The notes: generated by a model not told the origin, from the sequence alone. A DNA stretch of 64,000 nucleotides from Pantanalinema sp. GBBB05 (GCA_016743235.1 VRZD01000030.1:21092-85091); one strand, 5' to 3'. Numbered from the stretch's first letter, positions 44,496 to 55,900 are shown. Numbers and translations are program-made.

Positions 44496-45995
44496 ATGAT
44501 TACGGCATTGACAGTACTGTTAGCACTCGGCTTTCTGGTGTGGGGTTTTTTCCGTGCTAAGCCGTTTGGCAAACTGGGCATTCTTGCCTGGTTACAGTCT
44601 GTCGTCTTAATGTCGCCTTGGCTCCTATTCTTCACCCTCTTTGCCGCTGGTATCTATTTGAATCTAATTGGTGTCCTGCTGTTATTCCTGCTCTCAACTG
44701 GGCTGTATATCTATTTAGGAAATCGATTGCGGGCCATGGGACAAGATGTGCTCCTTTCCCGCCGGGCTACAGCCATAGCAGAAGCAAGCAAAAACACCAC
44801 TCAACCAACCACTGCAACGGATCCAGAATCAGCCCAGCCGCCCTCGATCATGACCACAACAGGGCAGGAACCAGACGTTGTGCCGCTGCCCGCTGAAGAT
44901 TTAAAGGCAATTCAAGGCATTTTTGGGCTAGATACCTTTTTTGCCACCGAAACTATTCCTTATCAAGAAGGAGCGATTTTCCGGGGCAATCTGCGCGGAG
45001 AACCAGAAGCTGCCTATAGCCGCCTGTCTAGCAGTTTGCAGGAGCGGTTAGGCGATCGCTATCGCTTGTACCTTGTGGAGAATCAAGATGGCAAGCCCGT
45101 CGTGATTATCCTACCGAGTACCCGCGACCCCAAGCCAATGACACTATTCCAAAAAGGGTTTGCGGTAGTTTTGTTTCTGGTCACGATCGCCTCTTGTATG
45201 GAAAGTGCCAGTGTCATGCTGGGTTTTGATCTGCTAGAAGCACCCGATCGATTTATGGCAACTGTGCCGATCGCTCTAGGACTGCTGGGCGTATTGTTAG
45301 CCCATGAACTGGGGCACTGGATCATGGCACGACGCTATCAAGTCCGCCTCAGCTATCCCTTCTTTATTCCCAGCATTCCAATTGGCTCGTATGGGGCCCT
45401 GACTCGATTTGATTCCCTACTGCCCAACCGCAACGTTCTATTTGATATTGCTTTTGCAGGACCTGCTGTTGGCGGCTTAATCTCGTTGGTGATGCTGATA
45501 ACAGGGCTATTGCTGTCCCATGAAGGGAGCCTATTCCAGGTGCCTTCTGAGTTCTTCCAGGGATCAATTTTAGTCGGAACTCTTACCCGTGTCGTATTAC
45601 GCGAATCCTTACAGCAACCGATCGTCGATGTGCATCCCTTAGTCGTTTTGGGTTGGCTTGGCTTAGTGATTAATGCCCTAAATTTGATGCCTGCCGGACA
45701 ATTAGATGGTGGACGGATTGTGCAATCGATTTACGGTCGCAAAATTGCTGGGCGTACCACGATCGGGACTCTAGTCGTCTTAGGTTTAGCGTCCTTCGTC
45801 AATCCCCTAGCCCTGTATTGGGCAATTCTGGTGTTATTCTTACAACGCGACTTGGAACGCCCGAGTTTGAATGAATTAACCGAACCTGACGATGCTAGAG
45901 CTGCGTTAGGGCTACTAGCATTGTTCTTAATGATTGTGACGCTACTACCTTTAACCCCAGCCTTAGCAGGTCGGTTAGGCATTGGGGCATATTAA
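44496..45995 (+). CDS. Site-2-protease-like M50 metalloprotease (EGY1-type)
   Basis: A 499-residue intramembrane zinc protease. Two membrane segments at the N-terminus are followed by a soluble domain (about 100-215) with the FRGNLRG motif characteristic of plant EGY1 and its cyanobacterial relatives. The protease core shows VLLAHELGHWIMARR (HExxH zinc site) and LNLMPAGQLDGGRIVQS (the Asp zinc ligand). In plants EGY1 is needed for chloroplast development; cyanobacterial homologues are assumed to cleave membrane proteins. GGGGGAG precedes the ATG at 44496. It converges closely on the FG-GAP metalloprotease gene (10-base gap). Confidence 0.92.
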   Translation: MITALTVLLALGFLVWGFFRAKPFGKLGILAWLQSVVLMSPWLLFFTLFAAGIYLNLIGVLLLFLLSTGLYIYLGNRLRAMGQDVLLSRRATAIAEASKNTTQPTTATDPESAQPPSIMTTTGQEPDVVPLPAEDLKAIQGIFGLDTFFATETIPYQEGAIFRGNLRGEPEAAYSRLSSSLQERLGDRYRLYLVENQDGKPVVIILPSTRDPKPMTLFQKGFAVVLFLVTIASCMESASVMLGFDLLEAPDRFMATVPIALGLLGVLLAHELGHWIMARRYQVRLSYPFFIPSIPIGSYGALTRFDSLLPNRNVLFDIAFAGPAVGGLISLVMLITGLLLSHEGSLFQVPSEFFQGSILVGTLTRVVLRESLQQPIVDVHPLVVLGWLGLVINALNLMPAGQLDGGRIVQSIYGRKIAGRTTIGTLVVLGLASFVNPLALYWAILVLFLQRDLERPSLNELTEPDDARAALGLLALFLMIVTLLPLTPALAGRLGIGAY

Positions 45996-46005
45996 AGCAA
46001 CTCGG

Positions 46006-48282
46006 TTAACTCAGCCCAATCATTTCACTCAGGCTAGTTATTCTAGCCTGAGCTAGAGTCAAAGCCCGCTCAGTACATAGGGCACAACCACAGCCAGCGG
46101 GTGGCGGTGCAGCTCCAGTTTCTGGTTGCTGCATCATTTCAGTCATAGAATCAGATGTCAAACTAGTGGCTGTAGCATCATTAATACCCACGATCGTGTA
46201 ACCACTATCGGCTAGCAGGGCGCGATCGATCTGGCTTGGGGCATATAGGTTATAAAGCCACCCATACGACATGATGGATTGGACTGAGGTTGCTGGATGT
46301 TGCAAATCAGCTTGGAGCGGCACATAGTTGCCGCCATTGGCAATTCTGGAATATCCACCCTGACCATCCCAACCCAGGAAAATTCCATTCGTGCGATCGA
46401 TGCGGTTATAGCCTGTCCAGTTCATGCCTAATAGTCCCAGGGTATGACCAATTTCATGGAGCACGATTTGGTACAGTTGCCATAACCCAGCCCCACTTTC
46501 ATCAGTAAAGACCGCTGTATTGATAGCAATTTGTCCAACTCGTGGCATCGTGTCAGTGACACCAGGATAATACCCAGGGGACCATCCCCCAAATTGATAA
46601 TCAGGTGAGCCTAACCCCCCTTCACTGGAACCGACTTGTAGATTGTTCACAAATACTACAAGGTCATCGACAATCCGCTTGGTAGCAAAGGTATAAGTCC
46701 GGCTGGCAGCACTTTCCATGCGGGCGATCGCAGTGCTACCAACCGCATTGAGTTGTAAGTTAGTCCATTCATTGGCAATGAAAGCAGCCCAATCATTCGC
46801 GGCTTTTTGGGCAACAGCTTGTCGAGTCGCATTCCAGAATCCCGATGTATCGTTACGGAAGTCCAGGTCAATGTTAAATCGAGTTGGATCCGGCGCGTAA
46901 GTATTGTAAATCGTCCCGAGGTCATACACGCCTGTCCCTGACCAGCCCCCTGCAAGGCTATAGCTAATAGTGTTACCCGTAAGCCGATCGGCACTACTGC
47001 CATCCACTTCCGCAATAAACCGTACAGTCCGTGCTTGATTCCAATCGGTCGGGGTAAAGGTGATGGTGTTTTGGGTGCCATTTGCCACAGTCCCATCAGC
47101 ATCCAAAACCAGAAAATTACCCGTATCAAAAGTCAGGGTCACATTTGCCGTGGGAGCCTGATTTAGCTGGATCGCAAAACTGCCTGCCGCTCCTTCTTGA
47201 TGCGAAAAGGATAACTGAGTGACAGCAACCAGACTCGACGGTGTTGAGAGATCTTGTAGCGCCAGGCTGCCAGGATTGATTAATGAGCCACTGGCTGATA
47301 AGTCCGTGATCGAAGCGGCAGGTGATATGGCTAGTGAGTGGTCATAGGCTAAACCCTGCATGATCCAAACCCCAATCGCGCCAGTAGTCCGATCCTGCCA
47401 GAGTAGATCGGTCTTGGCATCACCATTAAAATCCCCTGTACCTTGAAGTTCCCAGTTGACCTTTACCGACGGTAGTATATAAGTACTGAAAACTGTCGTA
47501 CCATTCATTAACCAGACAAAGTTTTCACCTGTCAGGCTATTCCGCCATAACACATCAACCTGACCATCCTGGTTACAGTCAGCAACCCCATGAATTTTTA
47601 AGTTACTACCCTCTACCTTAGGCAACGCAACTGCCTTAACTAAGGTAGTTCCCTGCATCAACCAAATCCCATTGGAACCGGTCGTGTAGTCGCGCCAAAC
47701 CAGATCAGTACTGCCGTCATGATTAAAGTCACCCATACCGTGGACACGCCAATTAGTAGGAATTGGCGAACCAATGGTCACGGCTGAGAGTAGGGTAGTG
47801 CCATGCATCAACCAAACTCCATTACTCCCAGTGCCATAGTGGCGCCACAGGATATCCGTGCATCCATCCCCATTAAAATCACTGGTGCCTTGAATTCGCC
47901 AATTGGTATCGGCAACCGTAATCAGATCGATCGAGGCTGTTACGGTTGCCCCATTCATAAACCAGACGACATTTCGTCCAGTGCTATAGTCTCGCCACAA
48001 TAAGTCAACATTTCCATCCCGATTAAAATCCCCATTGAACCCACGTGAGGCAGTGGCTGATTGGACTACTGGCTCTGTAGTTGACTGGGTTACTGGAGCT
48101 GCTTCACTGGTGAAATTCGAGCTACTTACAGGAGGTGCAGCTAGCTGACTAGTACTGGAAGAACTGCTAAAGGGCGTTGGTCGCACTCCTGAGGCAGCAG
48201 GAGATAACACATTCTCAGATGCCCACAAATAGGATGATACAGGATCAACGTAATAGGAAGATTCCACTGACATAGCAGCCAT
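46006..48282 (-). CDS. FG-GAP repeat protein with metalloprotease domain
   Basis: A 758-residue protein. After a Ser/Pro/Thr-rich N-terminus, five repeats of about 58 residues (about 79-350) carry GDFNxDGxxDxLWRD-type calcium-binding loops and xxWxMxGT ends, like FG-GAP/VCBS propellers. A Calx-beta-like segment (about 365-470) follows. The last part has the zinc motif HEIGHTLGLLGMN near 606 and the Met-turn-like SIMSYGW near 690, typical of metzincins. The third histidine of the classical motif is not in place, see findings. The C-terminus has CGCALC. I see no signal peptide, so export would need another route such as type I secretion. A 10-bp hairpin lies in its 3' end. Confidence 0.82.
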   Translation of the reverse strand: MAAMSVESSYYVDPVSSYLWASENVLSPAASGVRPTPFSSSSSTSQLAAPPVSSSNFTSEAAPVTQSTTEPVVQSATASRGFNGDFNRDGNVDLLWRDYSTGRNVVWFMNGATVTASIDLITVADTNWRIQGTSDFNGDGCTDILWRHYGTGSNGVWLMHGTTLLSAVTIGSPIPTNWRVHGMGDFNHDGSTDLVWRDYTTGSNGIWLMQGTTLVKAVALPKVEGSNLKIHGVADCNQDGQVDVLWRNSLTGENFVWLMNGTTVFSTYILPSVKVNWELQGTGDFNGDAKTDLLWQDRTTGAIGVWIMQGLAYDHSLAISPAASITDLSASGSLINPGSLALQDLSTPSSLVAVTQLSFSHQEGAAGSFAIQLNQAPTANVTLTFDTGNFLVLDADGTVANGTQNTITFTPTDWNQARTVRFIAEVDGSSADRLTGNTISYSLAGGWSGTGVYDLGTIYNTYAPDPTRFNIDLDFRNDTSGFWNATRQAVAQKAANDWAAFIANEWTNLQLNAVGSTAIARMESAASRTYTFATKRIVDDLVVFVNNLQVGSSEGGLGSPDYQFGGWSPGYYPGVTDTMPRVGQIAINTAVFTDESGAGLWQLYQIVLHEIGHTLGLLGMNWTGYNRIDRTNGIFLGWDGQGGYSRIANGGNYVPLQADLQHPATSVQSIMSYGWLYNLYAPSQIDRALLADSGYTIVGINDATATSLTSDSMTEMMQQPETGAAPPPAGCGCALCTERALTLAQARITSLSEMIGLS
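46028..46052. terminator. Hairpin inside the 3' end of the FG-GAP gene
   Basis: A perfect 10-bp stem (46028-46037 with 46043-46052) has a five-base loop. It lies 33 bases past the stop of the convergent S2P-like gene and within the last coding bases of the FG-GAP gene. It may stop the rightward transcript. Confidence 0.5.
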
Positions 48283-49094
48283 TCAATAGGGTATATTTTT
48301 GTACCTAGCACTTCATCAGCCGTCTAAAAAATAACTTATTCAGCGATATTACTGAGAAGCTTTATCTAATCTTTATGCTTACAGCATGGAGTATTTAGCG
48401 AATTCATATCAATGAATACCGAATTATCCAGGATCAATGCTACTGAATAAAAAGTAACACTAATCTCTTGCAATGTCAGAGATTAATTTTCGATCGTCTG
48501 ACAGAGATTTTAGGCAGGCTAAAGTTTGATCAAGTGATTGATTAAGCTGATTAATCCAGACATAAACTGACCTAAAAAACCTGTAGGTAGCTCATGATGA
48601 ACATTAGCGTTTACTGAAAATCTGGTGGTACACCCTGTTGGCAAGCAAACTAGCTTGTCCTACGGCTATCCCTAGGGTTGAAGTCCAGCTTGTAGGTTGT
48701 GCTCCTCATGACGGTGGATACCCCAACTAGCAACCAAACATTGCCACACGACAGTGTGAAGAGACTAAGTAACAAACTTGACAGTTAATTATCCTTATAG
48801 CGGAGTTTTCACGAAATGTCTACATTGAAAGAGTTATGACTATGTTTCTGGCATCGTTCGGGCTAATTCTCCGCTTTAGCCGCCATTCTAAGTAATTCCT
48901 CGGAACTCACAGTGGGTCTTTACTGTAATCCTAGGAATAGGTAGGAAGGGTTACGGATGATGGAACTTTCACATCCCTGCTACTAAATAGTTGTGTTGGA
49001 TGAGTAAACTATTGTCACTGAAACCGTCACTACTAAAGCACGAATCGCCCACGCCGCTGTTCCACCGCCTCATATTCAGAAGTTTTCATCACTT
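48283..49094. other. Intergenic region, about 810 bases
   Basis: Between two divergent genes. No full-size coding frame. The part 48625-48760 is GC-richer and can fold locally (for example GGCAAGC with GCTTGTC at about 48639-48658), but it matches no RNA family that I know. Confidence 0.45.
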
Positions 49095-51677
49095 ATGTTG
49101 GGTAAAGTTCTTGGGAGCCGCTACCAAATTACCCGTCACCTGGGGGGCGGTGGCTTTGGTCAGACCTATTTAGCTGAGGATTTCCATCTGCCGGGAAATC
49201 CTCAGTGTGTTGTGAAGCAGTTGAAACCCCGCACCGATGATCCAGAGGCACTCCAAGCTGCCAGACGGTTATTTAATACTGAAGCGGAAGTCCTCTATAC
49301 CCTTGGGAGCCATGACCAGATTCCTCGGTTATTTGCTCACTTTGAAGAAAACCAGGAATTTTATCTGGTTCAGGAATTCATTGAAGGGGAAATCCTGAGC
49401 CAGGAGTTAAAAGCTTGCCGAATCTGCACTGAATCAGAAGTGATCCAGTTATTGCAAGAAGTATTGACGGTCTTGGAGTTTGTGCATCAGCAACAAGTGG
49501 TGCATCGCGACATTAAACCTTCCAATTTAATTCGGCGGCACAGCGATCGCCGGATGATTCTGATTGATTTTGGGGCAGTCAAACAAATTAGTATGCCAGG
49601 GACAGAAGCCCATACCCCAGAGACAATCACGATCGCAGTTGGCTCCTCCGGTTACATGCCCAGTGAACAATTGGCTGGCAAACCCCGCTTTAGCAGCGAT
49701 ATTTATGCGGTTGGTATGTTAGCCATTCAATGCCTGACTGGAATTAATCCGAAAAAATTACCGGAAGATCCCAAAACAGGAGAAATTGCCTGGCGCGATC
49801 GTGCCAAAGTCAGCCCTAAACTGGCAGATATTTTGGAGCAAATGGTGCGTTATGACTTTCGCCAGCGCTATCCTTCAGCGCAAGAAGCGTTAGCCGCGTT
49901 GAAACCTTTGACCCATGTTGCCACCGTTGCAACCCTGCTAGCTGAACCCATTCTCGTCAGTATGGATGGGCATCTTGCCTGGTTGGAACGGGGTGACGAG
50001 CTATTCCAGTTGCAACGCTACAAAGAAGCAGTAACCGCTTACGATAAAGTGATCCAAGCTCAGCCAAATGATTATGTCGCCTGGTTCAAACGAGGGCTGG
50101 CACTGGAAAATTTGCGCTGCTATGAAGATACTGTAGCCTCCTACGATCGCGTTGTGCATCTGCAACCCAACGATTACCTGGCATGGTACAAGCTAGGTGC
50201 CGCTTTGGATCATCTGCAGCGCTACCCGAATGCACTTCAAGCGTATGATCGCGTCGTGGAATTGCAGCCTGATAATTACTGGGCATGGCATGACCGGGGC
50301 AAAACGTTGGAGAGTATGCAGCAGTTTGAAGACGCTGTTGCCTCCTACGATCGGGCGGTGCAGTTAAAGCCCGATTTTCAACTCGCGATCGCCAGTCGCA
50401 AACGGGTATTGAGTAATCTCAAGCAAGTCGATACCTTATATCACCTACAACACTACGATGAAGCGGTTGCCTCCTGTGATCGGGCAATTCAACAGAATCC
50501 TGAAGATACATTAGCTTGGTTAATGCGTGGCATGGCAATGGAAAACCTGCAACGCTATGAAGAGGCGATCGCGGCGTACGAACAGGTTGTGAGTATTCAA
50601 CCCGATGATCATGTTGCCTGGTTTAAGCAAGGGACGGTACTCGAACAACTACAACGCTATGACGAAGCCCTGGCAGCCTATCACAAAGTTGTCCAGTTAC
50701 AGCCCGATAACTACTGGGCCTGGTACGACCGGGGACGATTGCTAGAAAGCTTACAGCAAATCGAAGACGCGATCGCTTGTTACGATCGGGTGGTACAACT
50801 CAAGCCTGATTTTCAAGCGGCGGTTGAAGCCCGAACTCGGGTATTAAAGCAATTACATCACGGGGTGATTGCCGTAGCGGACGAGGAGGACGATGAAACC
50901 GTGTTCTCTAATGCCTCCGGCGACTATTCCAGTCCGACTTCCAAAATGTCAATCCTCAAGCGAGGGATTCCAGCAGATCCATCTGCCCCAGCCACGCCAA
51001 ACGCACCAGTTGTTGCTACCTCAGACAGCGTGACCACAATCCGATCGCGATCGCTGACTGAACCAACACGGGTCTTAATGCCTCCCGCTCGGTTAGAAGA
51101 AAAGACGGCGATCCGACAACCAGAGCGGGAGCCGAGCGATACTACAACAATCACAACAGTCAGACCGGGAAACGCTGATGCTAGCAAAGACTATTGGGTG
51201 TGGTTTCAAAAAGGTCGGGCGCTCGAAAAGCTGCAACGGTATGCTGAAGCCTTAGCCGCTTACGATCGAGCTAGCCAGATTCGTACCGATGACCCCGATC
51301 TTTGGCGTTGGCGAGGCAACGTGCTTTACACCTTAGGGCATTATGAGGCAGCAGTGGAGTCCTACAACCAAGCGATTCAACTCAAGCCAGATAGTGCTGA
51401 CTTTTGGTGTTGTCTAGGTGGATCGTTAGCTCGGTTGAAGCGATACCAAGATGCAGTCATTGCTTTTGATCGGGCAATTCAACTTCGCCCCCACCGTCAT
51501 CATTTCTGGCATTGGCGCGGACGAGTTCTCCGGGAACTGCAACGCTATTCCGAAGCCCTACAGTCCTTTGAGCAAGCGATCGTTATCAAGCCAGATTTTC
51601 AACCTGCTGTCAACGATCACGATCGCTTACAGAAGCAACTGCTACGAGCCACAGCACAGCAGAACTTACCGGTCTGA
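49095..51677 (+). CDS. Serine/threonine protein kinase with TPR repeats
   Basis: An 860-residue Hanks-type kinase. The kinase domain (about 1-270) shows GGGGFGQTY (glycine loop), CVVKQLK (the ATP-site lysine), VVHRDIKPSNLI (catalytic loop) and LIDFGAVKQ (the DFG), so it looks active. No membrane segment follows. From about 290 to 595 there are roughly nine tetratricopeptide repeats of 34 residues (repeated YDRVVQLQPDN-type helices). A Ser/Pro/Thr-rich spacer (about 600-695) leads to a second block of about four repeats (700-845). This design is typical of large filamentous cyanobacteria; the target is unknown. The start is an ATG without a strong Shine-Dalgarno sequence. Confidence 0.93.
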   Translation: MLGKVLGSRYQITRHLGGGGFGQTYLAEDFHLPGNPQCVVKQLKPRTDDPEALQAARRLFNTEAEVLYTLGSHDQIPRLFAHFEENQEFYLVQEFIEGEILSQELKACRICTESEVIQLLQEVLTVLEFVHQQQVVHRDIKPSNLIRRHSDRRMILIDFGAVKQISMPGTEAHTPETITIAVGSSGYMPSEQLAGKPRFSSDIYAVGMLAIQCLTGINPKKLPEDPKTGEIAWRDRAKVSPKLADILEQMVRYDFRQRYPSAQEALAALKPLTHVATVATLLAEPILVSMDGHLAWLERGDELFQLQRYKEAVTAYDKVIQAQPNDYVAWFKRGLALENLRCYEDTVASYDRVVHLQPNDYLAWYKLGAALDHLQRYPNALQAYDRVVELQPDNYWAWHDRGKTLESMQQFEDAVASYDRAVQLKPDFQLAIASRKRVLSNLKQVDTLYHLQHYDEAVASCDRAIQQNPEDTLAWLMRGMAMENLQRYEEAIAAYEQVVSIQPDDHVAWFKQGTVLEQLQRYDEALAAYHKVVQLQPDNYWAWYDRGRLLESLQQIEDAIACYDRVVQLKPDFQAAVEARTRVLKQLHHGVIAVADEEDDETVFSNASGDYSSPTSKMSILKRGIPADPSAPATPNAPVVATSDSVTTIRSRSLTEPTRVLMPPARLEEKTAIRQPEREPSDTTTITTVRPGNADASKDYWVWFQKGRALEKLQRYAEALAAYDRASQIRTDDPDLWRWRGNVLYTLGHYEAAVESYNQAIQLKPDSADFWCCLGGSLARLKRYQDAVIAFDRAIQLRPHRHHFWHWRGRVLRELQRYSEALQSFEQAIVIKPDFQPAVNDHDRLQKQLLRATAQQNLPV

Positions 51678-51951
51678 GCCTTCTTCGGTCCTAACTCTCA
51701 CCCATACCTATCGATACAGAATGCAACCATTTCAGGCAGACCAATGGTGGCAAATTTGCCGTACTCGTGGGCTAGTTTTCGAGTATGCTATGCCTCTACA
51801 ATCCTCAGATAATTAGCAAAATTTGGTAATCTGCATCTAGGAAAGTAGACAGTTTTTGAACTGTCATATGACTGAAAACTTTTTTAGTTCCCGCCGCGTC
51901 ATGGCAGACATCAGTACACGACAGAGGTATCAACCTCACACATCAACTACC

Positions 51952-52839
51952 ATGAACACTTCATCCAGAGTGACAGTAGCCGCATTGGCTACTTTGACCG
52001 CAGCATCGTTTGGCAATGTTTCCCCCGCATCGGCAGCAGGAATGTTCGGTCAGCAGGAAGTCGATCAGAACAAGTTCGCCTTGATCGCTTCCCCGTATGC
52101 CAATGGCAATGCGCATCAGCTTCTTATTGTAGAACAGATTAGCAATGCCCGTCCATGCTGGAGTGAGAGCCAGGCTGGGTCAATGACCGCGATTAATCCG
52201 TTGTTAACCGAGTTTGACTTTACCAACATTTGTGGTCGCAGCATCGACAGTAACGGTTACTCTCTTCGGACAGCCGGTGAGGATCAAAACTGGAAATATA
52301 GCCTGCGAGTGGCAAAGAAAGATAACGATATCCTATTACTAGGGTCTCCCACTAGCGATCGCTCTGCGCCTGAGTTGCTGATTGGTCGGGTACGGGGCAA
52401 CACGAACGGGTTTGCCAAAATCTATCTAGAACCTGGTTGGCGGCTCACAAAGCGAGTGTACAACGGTAGTCCGGTGGGTCACATCTACTTGACGAATGAC
52501 CAAACGATCGCCAGTCTCAATGCCACAGCATTGGCCGCTAGACCTCCAATCACGACGCCTCTCCCGCCAGTTAAGCCCGTTACGCCCCCGGTTGCAACCA
52601 AACCTGAAACGAAACCACCCGTTGCAACTAAGCCTGAAACTAAGCCGCCAGTCGCCAGTAACCCTGAAACAAAACCACCTGTCTCTACTCCAACTCAGCC
52701 TCAAACTAACGTGAAGAAGTATCCCTGGTGGCAATTCTGGAACTGGGGCAAGAAAGGGGTACAACCCACCTCAACCACCCAAGCTCCAGTTCCGAGTCAG
52801 TCTGGTACGGTAGTTGTGCCAACCACCTTGAATTACTAG
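51952..52839 (+). CDS. DUF3747 domain secreted protein
   Basis: A 295-residue exported protein. The signal peptide is VAALATLTAASFGNVSPASA, and the mature part starts near residue 30. The DUF3747 domain (about 30-200) shows FGQQEVDQNKFALIASPY, LLIVEQISNARPCWSE and FTNICGRSIDSNGYSLRT. Residues about 210-245 hold a threefold PPVATKPETK-type repeat, and the C-terminus is rich in Pro/Ser/Thr with one WWQFWNW patch. Its function is unknown; a cell-wall or outer-membrane role is plausible. Longer frames begin at 51856 and 51901, but the ATG at 51952 begins directly before the signal peptide. Confidence 0.83.
   Translation: MNTSSRVTVAALATLTAASFGNVSPASAAGMFGQQEVDQNKFALIASPYANGNAHQLLIVEQISNARPCWSESQAGSMTAINPLLTEFDFTNICGRSIDSNGYSLRTAGEDQNWKYSLRVAKKDNDILLLGSPTSDRSAPELLIGRVRGNTNGFAKIYLEPGWRLTKRVYNGSPVGHIYLTNDQTIASLNATALAARPPITTPLPPVKPVTPPVATKPETKPPVATKPETKPPVASNPETKPPVSTPTQPQTNVKKYPWWQFWNWGKKGVQPTSTTQAPVPSQSGTVVVPTTLNY
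52595..52690 (+). repeat. Tandem 30-bp coding repeat in the DUF3747 gene
   Basis: About three imperfect copies of a 30-base unit encode PPVATKPETK, PPVATKPETK and PPVASNPETK. Such in-frame repeats can change copy number by slippage. Confidence 0.75.
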
Positions 52840-52913
52840 CAGATAGCCTGATCCTGAAGTTGGGAATGGCAACATCAGGAGGACTAGAGCAAACCGATCG
52901 AATGACTAGATGA

Positions 52914-55900
52914 GTGGAATGCCTTGTGGCTGTTATCCTTTGGGTGGCAACCAAGGCATTCTTTCCTGTGTGTAAGTTCAACGATTCTGATTCTTCTCTA
53001 ACTGCACAAATTACATCAAGTCTGGAACAACTGCGACAACTGACCCAGACTAGCATCCAAGCGGGCTGGCGCTATTGGGATGGTGACCTGCCTGTTGCAG
53101 AAGCACTCCGTTCTGAGAGTTGGTCAACCTGGACGACAGCCGCTCTAAATGCCAGAGATCATCTGCCCTGGAACAAAGGACGGCAGGTTCGCTGGTTTGC
53201 TCAAATCATTACCGTTCCGACGACGTTACAAGGTTATCCCCTAGAAGACTTATGCTTGCGACTAGCTCTGTTGTGGTGGGCAGAAGTAGCACATGTATAC
53301 GTCAATGGAGAGTTGGTGCAGGTAGGCGATTTATTTGATTGTGCACCCCGCTTATTGCTGAGTCCTCAAGTGCAGCCAGGGAAAACGATCGCGATCGCCC
53401 TCCGGTTAGTCAGTCCTAATCATGATGATGGGGCATTAATGAAATCAGTTTGTCATTATGAGGCTGCCCATTCCGACCATCCCTTGGAACCGAGTTTTAT
53501 TGCAAATGAGTTGGCGGTTTTACATAGCTTCTTAACTCAGTTTGCTCCAGAACATTTAACCGAGTTGGGGACAACCATTCAGCAAATTCCCTGGGCTACG
53601 CTTCACACCTCCCCCCATTCTCGACAACCGTTTGATCAAGCTCTGGCAGAGTTACGGCGATCGCTACAAGCCTTAGCTGCACCCATCAAACAACGGCAGA
53701 TCAAACTGCTGGGACATGCTCATTTAGATATGGCATGGCTATGGACAGTCAGCGAAACCTGGCATGTGGCAGAACAAACTTTTCGATCGGTACTGTCACT
53801 GCAACCCGACTTCCCAGAACTAATTTTTTGTCATTCCACTCCAGCCTTATATGAGTGGATCGAACAGAATCGCCCCGACGTATTTGCTCAGATTCAAGCT
53901 CAAGTGAAAGCAGGCACCTGGGAAATTGTCGCAGGGTTTTGGATTGAGCCAGAGTTGAATCTAATTAGTGGTGAATCGATGGTGCGGCAGTTGCTGTATG
54001 GGCAACGTTATGTAGAAGAGAAGTTTGGTGCAGTTTGCCCGATCGCCTGGGTACCCGATACCTTTGGATTTTCCTGGCAGCTACCGCAAATTCTCAAGCA
54101 AGCGGGGGTGGAATACTTTGTCACCCAAAAACTGCGCTGGAACGATACCACCAAATTTCCCTATGACTGGTTTTGGTGGCAAGCCCCCGATGGTAGCCAG
54201 ATTTTGAGTTTAATGTCAGCCCCGATCGGAGAAGGCATCGATCCGATTAAAATGACCAACTTTGCCTGGGGTTGGGAAGCCCAAACTGGGATTCCTAATT
54301 CCCTTTGGTTGCCCGGAGTTGGCGATCATGGTGGGGGTCCAACCCGTGACATGTTAGAAGTCGCTCGTCGCTGGCAACACTCCCCCTTCTTCCCCGAGAT
54401 TGAATTTACGACTGCTCTGAATTACCTGCAATCTCTCCCCTCATCTCCCCCATCTTCTCCAACCGCTCTATCGTCCTCACCCACCGTCCCGCTCTGGCCC
54501 TCCGAACTCTACCTGGAATACCATCGCGGTTGCTATACGACCCATGCTGACCAGAAACAATGGAACCGTCATGGCGAGACGTTAATCTACACTGCCGAAC
54601 TTTGGGCAGCCTTAGCGACGTTAGCGATCGCTACTCCTTATCCCAAAGCTGAATTAGAACAGGTCTGGAAGCGGGTGTTATTGAACCAGTTCCATGACAT
54701 TCTGCCCGGTTCTTCAATTACTCAGGTATTTGTGGATGCGGAGAAAGATTGGCTGGCAGCTGAACGATTAGGCTCAGAAATTCTCTATGGCACTTTGCAG
54801 ACGATCGCTCAACACATTAACCTACCCAATCCACCCCATCCCGATGCTCGACCGATCGTAGTATTTAATTCGCTCAACTGGACCCGATCACAAGTCATCG
54901 AACTGCCAGCCGCTTTGAATACTCAGGTATCGGGTATTTATGATTCAGCAGGTCAGCCGGTTGCCTTGGAGCAGACTGCAACAGGTGAGTGGCTATTCTG
55001 GGCGGATCAGATTCCGGCGATCGGCTATCGGCTATTTTGGTGGCACTCCCACAACCAAACATCAATCAATTTGCCAGCGCTAACCGTTCCTGAGACGTTT
55101 GTTTTGGAGAATGACGCGCTCCGAGTGACCGTAAATTCCGAAACAGGTGATTTGGCAAGCGTGTGGGACAACCTAGCTCAACGAGAAGTATTAAGTGGGG
55201 CTGGCAATCAACTGCAAGCCTTTGAGGATAAAGGTCAGTATTGGGATGCCTGGAATATTGATCCTAACTATGCCCAACATCCCTTACCACCAACCAAACT
55301 ACAAAGCATTCAATGGCTGGAACGGGGAACATTGCGATCGCGATTGCAAGTGGTGCGGCAATTAGGTAACTCGATCTTCGAGCAAGACTATGTGCTGGAA
55401 GCTGGCTCACCGTGCCTGAAAATTGAGACGCGGGTGGATTGGCAAGAACGCCATATTTTGGTGAAAGCAGCGTTTCCACTGACGGTTATGGCAGATGTTG
55501 CCACTTATGAAATTCCCTGTGCAGCAATTCAGCGATCGACCAATCCTCAAACCGATCGTGAAACAGCCCAATGGGAAGTTCCGGCGTTGCGATGGGTTGA
55601 CTTAAGTGATGGTGAGTATGGAGTCAGCCTATTAAATGACTGTAAATATGGCTATGATAGCCAGCCCAGCCAACTCCGCTTGACGTTACTGCGCGGCACC
55701 GAATGGCCCGATTCTGAAGCTGACAAAGGACACCACAGCTTTACCTACGTCCTGTATCCCCATACTGGAACTTGGCAAGCAGCACATACAGTACGGCAAG
55801 GCTATGACCTGAATTTGCCATTGCAATTGATTGTGCCAGAGGAGCAGAATGAGACGATCGCGCCCACTTTACCTCCTGTTAGTTCCTGCTTGGACTTAGG

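Noticed and set aside
46656..47129. A 157-codon frame inside the FG-GAP gene
   Set aside because: It is an alternative frame of a well-supported repeat protein.
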